Shown here piece by piece: positions 33,859 to 45,150 of a stretch of 64,000 bases of DNA. Source of the stretch: Prinsepia uniflora (Eukaryota; Streptophyta; Magnoliopsida; Rosales; Rosaceae); the NCBI GenBank assembly GCA_032719365.1, contig CM064870.1, positions 42,812,194 through 42,876,193 on the forward strand, in the 5' to 3' direction. Positions within the stretch are counted from its first letter, which is position 1. Each line of letters opens with the position of its first letter. The notes under the pieces are model-generated. The model had not been told where the DNA came from. It saw only the letters and a program-made list of their open reading frames with translations, and made no database searches. A program made the translations under genes and the position numbers.

Positions 33859-35770
33859 ATGCCTTTAAGACGTGAGCCTCATGCACGACCTGGTAATGAG
33901 ATGAGTATAGGAACATCAGGGTAGCTATAGAGCAGAAAATGGCTTGGATTATTAGGGTGAGCAGTGAATGTTATGTAATGATAAGGGAGAAAGTATGTGG
34001 GTTCAAGTAGTAAATGAGTTCATAAGTGAAAGCTATAGTATTTGTTGACATGGTGAGCTTAATGTGATAGATGAATAAGATTTTCGATTAGGGTAAGTAT
34101 TTGAGTCTTAAGTTAATGAAAGTAGTATGCCGGATCTGACGCGTATACCAATGGTTTTCTTAAAGATTTGGTATAGCAGTAATGGCCTGAGTTACAAATA
34201 TTGAATTAGGATTCCAATTGAAGCCAACATATCTAAGCATGAATGAATACTAGCATAGAGCTCAGAAAAAAGTTACAGTTTGAATACTGAAAATGGGTTC
34301 GAGGTGGAACCCAAGGTGCCATTACGGGCTCAGTAACTCTAGTTTCTAAACACATAAGTGAGTTTGTGTATTATTTCCAGTTAGTTTGAAAAAGGTGCTA
34401 AGTATGAAATAAATACCCCCTACCTTGGGTAAATGATTTGTTTGAACAACTAAGAGAAGCTAGATACTTTTAAGAAATTGAACTGTGATCTAGACATCAT
34501 AAGTTGAGTAAGGAAATGATCATTTAGTTGAGATAAGGTCAATGTCAATTTCTAGTGATATTATTTGGATTCACTAACATCCTAGCCATGTTCATGGATT
34601 CAATAAGGGTATCTTAACCGTTCTTAAATTTTTTGATGATAAGGATCATTACGCTAATAGGGATCCATTGTACATACATTCAATACGTGTTAGTTTTGCC
34701 TGACGGATGTAATACTTCGGAATATTTAATACCAGTTAATAAAATTAGTATGGATTCCCAACAAAATTGAAGTAAAGAGATAGTAACAGAAGTTAAGAAG
34801 CTTTGGGATTGGTGGAATAATATAGAAAGGTTATTACCTATGTGTTTAGAAAATTCAAACCTTATGGATTAGATCATTCTGAACATAAATCAGAGCTGGT
34901 AACAGTAGTACACTCATTAAAAGCCTGAAGCTACTATTTTTATAAGGAGAAATATAGGACTTGTATGGGCTATAAGAGTTTAAAGTCACCCAAAGGATTT
35001 AAACCAGGGATGATGGAAGTGGGGCAAATTGGTTAAGAATTACTGGTATTGTCCAAAGGAAGCTTATGTTCCTTGAGTAGAACATTTATGGATTCTACAT
35101 CTCAACTTATATGATGCATCTTAAGCGAACTAAGGTGCCTCGTATGCACAATAAGGTAGCCAAATGATTAAATAAGTGGATAGATACCGTGATATGTTAA
35201 AAAAGGAAAAGGACTTAATGGTCAAAGTTAAATGAAATTTGGTAGTTACTTTCGATTCCTAAATACATGTGGGATTCATTTAACGATGGAATTTTTATTT
35301 CAGCCTAAGAGTGCAAAGAAGTTATGATAAGGTCTGGATAATTGTAAATAGAATTATGAGTTAGTCTAATTCTTACCAGTAAGAAAACAAATATTCGCCT
35401 GGAATAATACGCAAAGCGGTTGGTTGACTAAAATCCAAGGATTATATGACCAGTCTGATAAGATTGTCCATATCTTGGAAAATGTGATAATGGTATTATT
35501 TTGAGTCCCTGGTGGATTAGACCGTATCAACCTATAATGGAGGGATAAGGAGGACAATTACAATTTGGTATTACCCCCCTATGAACCACTTCGAAGGCAT
35601 GTTGTGTCTATAGAGACCTAGGTAATATTCACGTGATGAAGTACCTGTGTTGAAATGGTAACCTTTTTAGCATCAAAAGAACCGGAGATTTGAAGAACAA
35701 CTTGTATAGGTTTTAGACCAGTAAGCGAACGGGCTTTACCTAATGATTCGACATGTTGGTTTTATGTGGT
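33859..35770 (+). pseudogene. Ty3/gypsy gag-pol pseudogene of P2
   Basis: ATG at 33859 opens 'MPLRREPHARPGNEMSIG', a typical plant Ty3 Gag start, stopped after 21 codons. Pol pieces follow in order. RT: 'FGFTNILAMFMDSIRV' (34564-34611), equivalent to FGLTNAPAVFMDLMNRV next to the catalytic site. RNase H: 'YGLDHSEHKSELVTVVHSLKA' and 'SYYFYKEKYRTCMGYKSLKS' (34863-34990). Integrase start: 'LRVQRSYDKVWIIVNRI' (35305-35355). Gag core, zinc knuckle, protease and the chromodomain end are missing. At 1.9 kb it is well under half of the usual 4-5 kb gag-pol length. Stops occur in each block. Confidence 0.75.
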
Positions 35771-36645
35771 TTATTTAGTATGATTTAGTATGATTTTGTG
35801 TGATTTTTGGTGTTTTTAAAGAAGTTTTTATTCCATTTTTTACGAGAAAACTGTATATATTGTGTTCTGGGTTTATATTGGATTTTGGATTTCATTTTAG
35901 AAATGATATGAGTTATATATATAGATATGATGTCTTAATATTTGTGCCTTGTGATATGAACTGTTTGAGTTGTGAATCCCTCCTCGGGTACTATTATTGT
36001 GATGGGTTGTCTTAGACATCGAGGTAAAACTCCTTTTCTTGAGACTAGTGCTGTGATGACCCAAACGTCGACGTAAAAATCCTTCTCTTGAGTCGATGCT
36101 CATTCGGACGTCGAGGTAAAAGTTCTTTTTCCCGAGTGATTGGCCTACCAGTAATGTGAGTATGATATGATGGTGTGATTTGCAGGCATCGAGGATGGGT
36201 TAATTATGCATGATTATGGTTATGGTACTTTGATATGGTTTTATGATTGGTCTTCTTTTTGTTACTGTCAGATTTTCTGACGGTTGCACGTAATTCGAGA
36301 CTACTTGTTTATTATCAGTTTCATCAAGTTTTAATAGTTTTAACTTATGCATGCGTAGTCTTATAAAATTGAGGGTAAAAATGTATGTTAAAAAAAAAGT
36401 TTTTAAGGGTTTAGTTTTGTCCACTCACTTGTTTTCTTGGTTTTAATAACCCTCCAGGACTGTAGCATGGAATTCGAGACTATTCGAGAGGCGGAGGCAT
36501 GAATTGAGGAAAATTGCGTGTATTCCTTGCCTGACGAGTGTTGGGGGGGGGGGGGGGGGGTGGTAACGTAAGTTTTTTGGGTTACTTGTCAGATAGGTGC
36601 GGGACTGGGTGTGATTTTCTAGTGCTTCTAGGATAGTTTCTATCA
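35771..36645 (+). mobile_element. P2 3' LTR, 5'-truncated
   Basis: It aligns with 32950-33815 of the 5' LTR ('gatttagtatgattttgtgt', 'gagttatatatata', the 'cgaggtaaaactcc' repeats) and ends TTTCTATCA. The first ~1.17 kb of LTR are deleted with the end of the internal region. Confidence 0.8.
36543..36560 (+). repeat. 18-base G run in P2 3' LTR
   Basis: The 5' LTR counterpart (about 33727-33734) reads GTGTTGGTGGG, so the run expanded after the two LTRs were made, or the base caller/assembler lengthened it. Confidence 0.85.
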
Positions 36646-36926
36646 ATATCGCCTTATGTCTTGTGCAAATTTACTAAATTACTCTTTAGGAAAAAATTAC
36701 CAAAATGCCCCTACACTACTTAGATCCAAAAATGATTTTATCTGATCTCCATTTTCGACCTATGCCTATCTACGCACTCAGGAGGTCGAGACTTTCATAA
36801 CGATCTTTATGAAAAATCCCAAAAATATTCAGGTAAAAAAGTCAACATTTAACCTTACAAGGGTAAAGTGGTCGTTTTCCTTTTAATTTTTCCAAATTGA
36901 CTTTTTCGAAATCCCGGGCCCTTACA
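36646..36926 (-). mobile_element. G2 5' LTR, third piece (LTR start)
   Basis: It resumes the G2 LTR after P2 ('cttatgtcttgtgcaaattt') and ends CCCGGGCCCTTACA at 36926, which on the minus strand is the LTR start TGTAAGGGCCCGGG. The GATTA target duplication follows. Confidence 0.85.
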
Positions 36927-37050
36927 GATTAGCTACTTGAAGAACCTAAAGGACTAACATTTGGAGTTGCATTCTAGTTATCCTGATAGCTAGCAATTAG
37001 TCAAACTTATCTAGCAATTAGCCACTCATGCACCCAGTTACAGCGTCATC
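36927..37050 (+). other. Short R internal piece
   Basis: Sequence between G2 and G3. It begins with the second copy of GATTA and continues the R RT frame only weakly. Confidence 0.45.
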
Positions 37051-37950
37051 TTCTCTGCCCGATACTCTGGATTTTCGGGTCACTCGACCCGACGACCTGA
37101 TCTGATCCTAACTCACTCAAAACTTGACATTTTTCATCCAATCTACTCTAATTTAGCTTAGGAAGAGATCTATATAATGAAAACTCAAAGAAAACTTACC
37201 CAAATCCGTCACCCATCCTCTCAACTTTTGGCCAAAACTCTTCCTCGATTTCTAGGTGATCTCGACGTTCAAATTCACGAACCAGGGCCTTATTAAGGTC
37301 GCAGGAACTCTGAGAAGGTAATAATAACCTTGTTTCCAAGGTTCCCTATTGAGAACTGGGTTAACCAACTCTAAACTCGAAAACTCCTTCTCGGGCTCAC
37401 TCTCATTCTCTCCTTCTAGGTTTGAGTTCAACACTTCCCTTCTTTATCTTTGTTTTGTTTCTCTCTTTCTCCCTCTCTTCTCTGGATTTCCTCCATTTTC
37501 TCTCCTCTTCAGTTTTCTTCTTCTACTCTCTCGTCCAAACACCCACACAGCACACCAACACTCAAAAACACATATATGCACACACACATACAAGCTAAGG
37601 CCATCACACATCCCTAAGTGATAAAGGACACCTATCACCTCTTCAATCCATCCATAAGAAAATCTCCCAAATTAAATTACTAAAATACCCTTTTATCCAA
37701 ATTACCAAAACATCCTTACTTGATTTAATCCCTAAATGAATCCGTCTGAACTCTGTTTCTAGCATACCACGTGTCAACGTACTCGAAAAGCCAAAACCTT
37801 TATAATAGTCTTCACAGAAAATCCAAAAGCCATCCCAGTAAAAAAGTCAACAATTTGGCTTTTGGTCAAAAAGTTAACTCTTTTACTTCATGGGAACACT
37901 GGTCATTTTCTGGTCATTTTCTACCCTTGTTGAAAGTCCAGGCCGTTACA

Positions 37951-38700
37951 ACCTACCCTCCTTAAATAAAATTGTCCTTGAAATTTAGATAGGATATGCG
38001 AGTTCTAACTCGATACTCGTGATTTCCTAGGAAACAATCAATGTGTACTCTGAAACAACTAAAGCACATAAATTACACCCAAATGTAAATACGCACTTGC
38101 CACTATGCTTGGTGTATCACGAACCTCTGGTCATCTCATAGAAAATACTCGAGCTTGTGGCTCTGAAGATTGGCCACATCTTCTGGATCCACTTCCAATC
38201 CCACGGGTTGGGGTTTGACCTCTTCCTGATGTACCAAAAGTATGACCATAGTCTGCTACATCTCGCCCTATTACACTATCCCCCAGGTGGTTTGGACAAT
38301 CTTTATGAAAGTTCCCAGGTTCGCCACAATCAAAATAACGATTCCAAAAAGTTCTACCCCCATGTCTATTTGACGATTGCATTGGAGCTTGACTAAACTG
38401 AGTGGGTGTCTATGACTTCAACCTCAAACCCTGGGTACCTTTTAATTCCATCTCCTCACTATCCCCCAGGTGGTTCTCACGTTTCTTGCCAGAACTAGCT
38501 CCCTGATATTGCATCATCAAACATGCCTCTACGCAGATAGCGTCATCTGACAATTCTCTTGGAGTAACAAATGAACCTACTGTCATAATAGCTCGGATCT
38601 CACCTCGTAACCCTAGCTAAAACTGTCTGCACTTGTCTGCCTCAGTTGCTACAAGTGTCGGAGCATACCGGGATAAACTTTAGAACTGTTGCTCAATCAA
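37951..38700 (-). pseudogene. Gag pseudogene of G3
   Basis: The minus strand gives 'RYFDCGEPGNFHKDCPNH' (about 38290-38345), a zinc knuckle whose first Cys is Tyr, in an 83-codon ORF (38131-38382). Further upstream (38575-38700) comes the 'SRYAPTLVATEADKCRQF'-type Gag core end. Between the knuckle and the LTR at 37950 are about 340 bp without pol motifs, as in G1 and G2. Truncated upstream at about 38700 by an LTR junction. Confidence 0.7.
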
Positions 38701-38959
38701 CACAATCAACTGCACTACCGGTAAGCACACCACATGCTCACTCACTTGGGAACTAGAGCCCAGCTCAATGTTCGAGCCACTAGTCTTAGGAACTGGAGCC
38801 CCACTCAACGTCTGAGAATACCCAATCAGTCAACATGCATCACGACAAGGGTTATTTACACACATATCCAAATCATACCGTTTCTGGCATTCCGCCTGTC
38901 AACGAACTCGGGAGGCTGAGACCTTCATAACGGTCTTTACAAAAAATCCAAAAGCCATA

Positions 38960-39495
38960 TGAATAAGGTTTTCTTTGGGAAAAGGGAAACAAATCCCAAC
39001 TTGAATTGGGCAATTATTCCACTAGAAGGAAGGAAAATGTTGTTGGAATCTAACAGGAAAGACTTGCGGTGGCAGCCCACCGCATTTTGGCTGAATTTCG
39101 ATGGTTAAGTAGCAATCAACGTGCAAGTGAAGGCTGGAATCGAGTTCAATAGGCGCTCGCTGAAGGGGAGTCTAGAAATCGGAACACGTGCGTCGAACAC
39201 ATCACGGGCTAATCGACAGGCGCCTTCCGAATCCGATTTTGGGCTGATTAAATAGGTTCGGTAGTTCCTTACCAAAATCTGTTGTACTTTTTTGGTGGCC
39301 TCTTTTTTTTACTCGTAACTTCTTTAATATAACTCCGATTGAGGTGATTCTTTCGCCTAAATTCTTGTAATTCCGAGTTTAATCCAATTCTGCACATTTC
39401 TTACAAAATAGATTATTTTCTCCTATTGTTTGGAATTTAAACATTAAAAGATAAGTATAAAGGGTATAAAATGATGCTTAATTAAAGGCTTATCA
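38960..39495. mobile_element. Solo LTR or short element, 536 bp, unknown family
   Basis: It interrupts the G3 LTR between 'aaaagccat' and 'catccttgtaaaaaaag', which are contiguous in related LTRs. Ends TGAATAAGG...GCTTATCA; flanks CCATA and CCATC match at 4 of 5. TG...CA ends and a 5-bp duplication suggest a solo LTR of a family not otherwise present. It contains no ORF of note. A non-autonomous DNA element cannot be ruled out. Confidence 0.6.
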
Positions 39496-39605
39496 CCATC
39501 CTTGTAAAAAAAGTCAACACTTTAACTTTTGGTCAAAAAGTCAATTCATTAACTTCAGGGGTAAAATGGCCATTTCTACCCTTGTTGAAAGTCCGGGCCA
39601 TTACA

Positions 39606-40002
39606 GTTACCTTATCGGATAATTGGAACACAAAAGTCTTCTGAGTTGCTTAACCTACTTGGGATTACTTTTGAATGTTCCATATTCCTTTGGGAGATAC
39701 TTTTCGTTGACTAAGAAACCCTTACAGGACATTTAGAAAACTATTCAAGAAGATTCTAATTTGTTGATTCACTAGGGAACAATAACTATTGAGTTGCATG
39801 TTGTGACCGAGGAGACGCACCAGTAACTTATGGATTAGAGAACTAGCAAACCACTCGAGGATGCTTTCATCCGCTGGACCTTACGAGGAAGTTGAACTTT
39901 TGGGTTGTGGTGACACATACGATCCCCAGTAACTGCTTGGAGTTACGCCTTTGACCGGCATTGACCAAATTTCAGGGACAAAATTTCTCTATGGGGGTAG
40001 AT
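39606..40002 (+). pseudogene. 3' end of R internal region with PPT
   Basis: Last 400 bp of R before its 3' LTR. The end 'gggacaaaatttctctatgg' followed by GGGTAGAT corresponds to the end of plant Ty3 pol (F.DKI...G) merging into the purine-rich PPT (39991-40002). Stops occur in every frame. Integrase and most RT of R are absent. Confidence 0.6.
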
Positions 40003-40332
40003 TGATACATTGTATACCAAAATTTAGAGACAAAAAATGTGAAATTACCAAATTTCCCTTACGAGCTTCGTTGGCTTAGATTTCTTTACTTATAGACTAC
40101 TTTTTGGGTGTTTAGGTTTGGATTGTTTGTTTTGCTAGCCTGAATTAATCTCCTAAGCCCAACACAACCCAGGCCCGAATTGGAAGCCCAAGCACTCCAC
40201 AATTGGCAATAGTCTTTTATCGCAACCAAGTCTGATGCAAGCCCAAGTCAAGGCCCAAAACCAATTACCTATTTAAGGCTTACCCATAGTTGTGGCACAC
40301 ACCCTACTAATTAACCCACACTCTGTTTTAGC

Positions 40333-40521
<189 letters not shown>

Positions 40522-42605
40522 CTCCCCTGTACAACCTGTGAGCACTCCACCTTGAAATGATAAATCCACAACCTATCAAATACTCACCGTGGGTGTCGTT
40601 CCTTTAAGCTCAGGCAGTCAACCAGTCACTATCCTTCTCCCTCGCCATTGATCAAACATACTTCCACTGTGAGAAATCATGGCTCAAGGCATCGATGGAA
40701 GACACATGCAATGATCGTAGACCCAGAAAACTTGAAACAAATCCCGGATGGCCCTCACAGCCTCGTGGTGATCCTTTTCAGTGGCCACACTCATCAGGAA
40801 AACCCTTGAATCGCCGTGACACAAATTGGAGAGCTCAACTCGGCTTGGACCTGAGGTCGACCCAGGACGCTTGAGCTTGAACGAGGCTGAATTCATTGAT
40901 CCTAACTCCATATTCCTTTTCATCTTGACATTAGGATGCTAAATGTGTACTTGAATGTTGATTTTGAGTATGGATAGATGGTGAAGGCCAACACCGAAAA
41001 ACGTAAACCTGCAACCTTCATGGTGAACCATCGTACGAATTAGGTAGTCTCCCACTGCCTAGGTTTGAGCATTGAATTCCTCACGGAAAGGGCCTCACTC
41101 TAATATAATTGCATGTTGAATTCGAGTAGGGCATAGCAAAGCCGACGGGGGCGAAAGTTACAGGGCTGAGACTTTCTTGGTGTCATTTTGACTGGAGCAG
41201 GTATACTCTGAATCTAAAACCTAGATTTTTGTTATCCTCATGATTAGTAGATGTGAATCGACATTTTGCATGTTAGAATCGGAGAAGTTTAGACCTCGCC
41301 AGACTCTAGAACTTTTCGGTGAAAATTCAAGATTCTGGTTACTGTGGAAGGCGGCGCTTGCGGCACTCCAACCACCGTCTCCGATAAAGCTCCGGCGATG
41401 GTGGTCAACATTCAATGGTTAACGAATGCTAGTCAATGATCATCACCGCTAGTCAACTAACGACGTTAAGATGGAATATTCTAGGAATATTCTAGGGGAT
41501 ATTCCTGGACGCAGGAGGTGCACATATGGCCCATGCGAACACTGTAGCTAACACGCATAGAGTGTGTGAAGCACGTGGGTGTGCATGGATGGTAGGGGAA
41601 AGCCCTTTCCCGAAGCATAGCAATGCATGAAGCACTTTCCTGGCCCCTACTGGCACGTGGCGGCCTGTGGAGCCATTTTCCAGCCCGCATCAATGCATGG
41701 GCATAGTTTCAGGGCATTTTGAAACGTTTTTAACACTTTCCAACCCATTTATAGTGTTCTAAGTGTTGTTTTGGGCTACCCTAGTGGGATTTCCTTATGG
41801 TTTTGAGTTACATTTGATTAGTAACCTTTAAACTCGACCTTGGTAGGGTTATTTGAGCTTGGAGCTTGTTCTAGCTTGGTATGTTGGGTCATTTCGACTC
41901 CTTAACTAGTGTGTGAGTGGACCCCTTTCCCTATACTTGATTTACTATACTAATAACTCGCACATTTTATGATGCTTATATTTATAGTATTTACCGAACT
42001 TGCTTGATTTCCTATTTAAGATAAATTATTGAGAATGATCGTTATGATTACCTTAAGGTGTGTGCTCAAATGTTCTAATATGTGCTATGATTTGATGATA
42101 CATAGTATGTATTTAGTTGTGTTGTTTTTCAGATGTGCATACGAGTCCCCGAGGCGTTATTAAGATTGAGATGTTAGAACCCACTACCTATCTATAGGCC
42201 ACTGACTAGCCTCCACATGATTGTTCACTTGTTCTGCTCAAAATACTAGTTAATAGTGCTAGCTTGTTTCCCGAGCTCTAGAGAAGGTGTGATGATGGTG
42301 CTCAACACCCAGTTTTCACGTGATCATGGTACACGAGCAAAGATACCCAATAATTTTCATGAGAGTATGACTAGAACAACTCATGAGCAAGAGTTTAGTG
42401 GGTTGACATGTGATATGCATTTGCTAGCATGATACATTTGATCATTATTATTTTATTATTGATATTTCTCGTACTACGTGCAAGTCTGAAACGTACTGTT
42501 TGAGTTTTCTAAAAATGAGGGGTAAAGCATGTTTTAAAGCTTGAGGTTTTTCACTGAGTAAGTTATTGGGTCCACTCACCCTTTGTTTTTTAACCCCTCA
42601 GGCAT

Positions 42606-42690
42606 CGTTGGTGTTTCACATTATTCGAGGAGGCTTGGATAGCTACTATGACATTCGTTGGTGTTTCACATTATTCGAGGAGGCTTGGAT
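42606..42690 (+). repeat. Tandem duplication of 35 bp (50-bp period)
   Basis: The segment 'cgttggtgtttcacattatt' plus 15 more bases occurs at 42606-42640 and again, identically, at 42656-42690. The copies mark the broken end of the R LTR. Confidence 0.9.
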
Positions 42691-42734
42691 TGCGGGATGA
42701 GTGGGCATAGGTGCCACAAGGAATAGAGTACTCA

Positions 42735-45150
42735 TAGGACTCTCCCCGTAATCCCCCCTCGATTACTGTGAGAGAACCTGCTCCCGTCTGACACCAACAT
42801 GGCGAAATTACCAAAATGCCCTTAACATGTGATAAGCACATACCCCGTGCCAGAAAAGGAATACCTACCTCAACATACGTCAAGATAAAAAGAGTATGCC
42901 AACCCACGTGTTGCCTCAGCCTCCCTACATCCCGCATCTGCAACCAACCTGGAGGGTTCCAAAACCATGAAAACTGTGAGTGGACAAAAATAAAGCTTTA
43001 GAAAGCCATTTTCAGAAAAAATACCTTTAACCCCCCATTTTATAAAACATGCATGCATAACCAAAACCCTTTTATTTTCAATAAAACAATAATGCATAAG
43101 AACCCTGGGACCAACCCAAATCACATAAAAAAAAAGACCTTGGCCCACATTTCCCTGAAAAATGCCCGGCTCTAAGCCATTTTAAAAACCTTGAACATAT
43201 CACAAGTAAGAAAGGCCAAACCTGATCCCACGGGTCCAAACAGCTCCAAAAGTCAACATCACCATGCTAGTCCAACTAGCCATAAAGTTAATCATCGTCC
43301 TGCTAGTCCATCCAGCTGCTAGTCCAACTAGCGTACCATCTGTACTAGTAGTAGACACTACGGATCTTGCAGAGTCCAATTCTGTCGGCACGTGTCAAGT
43401 CCAACTCTGACCACGTCTGAATCGGTGGCAATCCTCAAAGTCCAACTCTGGATATAGCAATCCAATCGCATGAGGATAACCTACTAGAAAAAAGTTTACG
43501 AAAATACATTTTTTACCCGGGCACCAGCCACAAAACATTTCCATCCCGGGGCACCAGCCAAAAAAAGTTTCATCCTTGGACACCAGCCCAAAACATTTAC
43601 CTCCCGGGTACCAGCCCAAATCCCAGTTTTCCAAAAAACAATCATGAATCCATAAATATTATCCACAATAATAACCATGCCAAATCATGTTATAAAGCCA
43701 ATAAAAACATATATTTATGTATACATCACATTTATGAAATCAAATGTCCATTCACGATACCACTGCTTGCCCGAATCTAGAGCCGTAATCCAAATTGAAG
43801 CCTCTAGGACGTCCCTAGTTTGCCAAAGTCACACCTGGGGTAACTGACAATCCATATAAGTCCATAGAAGAAACCCCCCAAAGACCCTAGAACTGAAAAC
43901 CCGTCCCAAACACGGTTCTTAAGGAGAAAAACCTCCAAAACACCAACCAAACGACCTCTGATCAACTTGAAACCACCACCATTGGATTCAGGACATCGAA
44001 ATCTTTTAAAAAATACTAGTTTAACCTCGAAATTTGAGCCCAAGTGCCCACACGCGCTAATCAAAGTATCATTCACACGCTGGTCAACGCTAACGTCACT
44101 GCTGACGTCAGCCCTAGATAACGTCACCCTAACACTTGACATCTAAAAACTCACCACGTGGCACCCCCTAACAAGTCCCATATGTCACAACGTGGCACGT
44201 ACCATGTGTCTATTGTTGACGTCATCATGACATCATGCTTGTGTCACCCTGCCATATTACCTCTGATAGACCCACTAACATAAAACCACGTGTCACCAGC
44301 CAGCCTTGGCCACATGGCCTAACATGATGATGTCACATGCCATGTCATCATCATCAACCTCCAACCAAGTTGACCTGTGACCCTGTAACTGGTCATTCGA
44401 CCCGAATACTAGACCCGGTTCTATCTTCGCCATTTCAATTCCTTTTTCTAATGTTCTTTCACCAAACTACTCCTAGCCTACCCAGAAATCGATCTATGGC
44501 CATAAAATTGAGAAACCATACCTGTAAAACCTCCAGCCAAGCTCGACTCTCATAGCCTAACTTTGAGCTCGTCCTTCGGCTAGTCTAGGCGTTCGTTTTC
44601 CCTCGGTTTTGTCCCTACAGACTCATCCAAACTCAGGGAACAAGACCCTAGCTTCAGTTTACAGTTTTAAAGCCCCAAAATCCAAACCCAAAATCTAACA
44701 CACACGGGTTCACGGGGTTTACCTCGTTTCCCTGGGTTTCCAGACATCCTTCACGGCTCTATCTTTTCCCTCAGTCTATCTTGACCTCTCAACACTCTCT
44801 GTTTCCCTCAACCAGTACCAGATGATGAAGACAATGATAATATGGGATGAGGGTGGGTTTTGGGCATGTTAAACAAAGGGAGGAGAGATCTGTATGAATG
44901 TGGGGATATGGATCAATGGGGTGAATGACACTTTTCACTCATCCGATGGTCCAGACTTAGATATTTAGGGTCCCACAACTAAACAACAAAGTCAACTATT
45001 TTTGAACAACGTGCACCATAAAATTCAACTAAATCCTTCTTTGACCATTAAAATCACTATACGATGTCCAAAATTGACGTGCCACCTGTCTACATAATCA
45101 TAATCCCACATTCTACATAACGGTTCTCGACAAATAACCTCCTGCTCAAG
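42735..45150 (-). mobile_element. T 3' LTR (T1)
   Basis: Left end AGGACTCTCCCC with the GCTCCCGTCTGACACC tail (42780). Contains 'gggcaccagcc' repeats (43515-43625), a TGCATGCAT motif (about 43051), GTAACGTCACTGCTGACGTC-like CRE motifs (44090-44225) and an inverted TGAATGACACTTTTCACTCA motif (44920). The LTR start (TGTAACG...) is missing; similarity to T2 ends near 45150. Confidence 0.75.
43266..43332 (-). repeat. GCTAGT-CCA-ACTAGC hairpins in T1
   Basis: Perfect 15-nt hairpins (6-bp stem, CCA loop) at 43266-43280 and 43318-43332, with a weaker copy at 43302-43316. Confidence 0.75.

Larger units (their letters stand above)
31774..36645 (+). mobile_element. Ty3/gypsy element P2, inserted in G2 5' LTR
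   Basis: Plus orientation: 5' LTR 31774-33815, PBS 33819, internal gag-pol debris, and a 3' LTR truncated at its start (35771-36645). TCAAT occurs at both outer junctions (31770-31774 and 36643-36647), and outside it the G2 LTR sequence reads straight through ('agtgtcaat' then 'atcgcc') as in the G2 3' LTR. Same family as solo LTR P1. Much of gag-protease and the 3' end of the internal region are deleted. Confidence 0.85.
23989..36926 (-). mobile_element. Gag-only LTR element G2 (TR-GAG type) with two nested insertions
   Basis: A perfect 5-bp target duplication, GATTA, flanks it (23984-23988 and 36927-36931). Minus orientation: 5' LTR in three pieces (26902-27770, 30645-31773, 36646-36926; about 2.28 kb together), PBS at 26891-26899, internal region of only 1287 bp with gag, PPT at about 25615, and 3' LTR 23989-25614. 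It was inserted into the RT region of R. Solo LTR S2 and element P2 later landed in its 5' LTR. Confidence 0.9.
37051..39605 (-). mobile_element. Gag-only LTR element G3 (TR-GAG type), heavily deleted
   Basis: Minus orientation: 3' LTR 37051-37950 (truncated on its left), gag 37951-38700, then directly LTR sequence 38701-39605 with the gag start, PBS and LTR tail missing. LTR pieces resemble G1 ('gggtcactcgacccgacg', 'tcccagtaaaaaagtcaac'). The right LTR itself has an internal deletion near 38878 and a 536 bp insert. Third element here with LTR-gag-LTR structure and no pol. Confidence 0.7.

Noticed and set aside
44337..44555. 72-codon plus-strand ORF
   Set aside because: Lies antisense in LTR T1 and is not maintained in T2.
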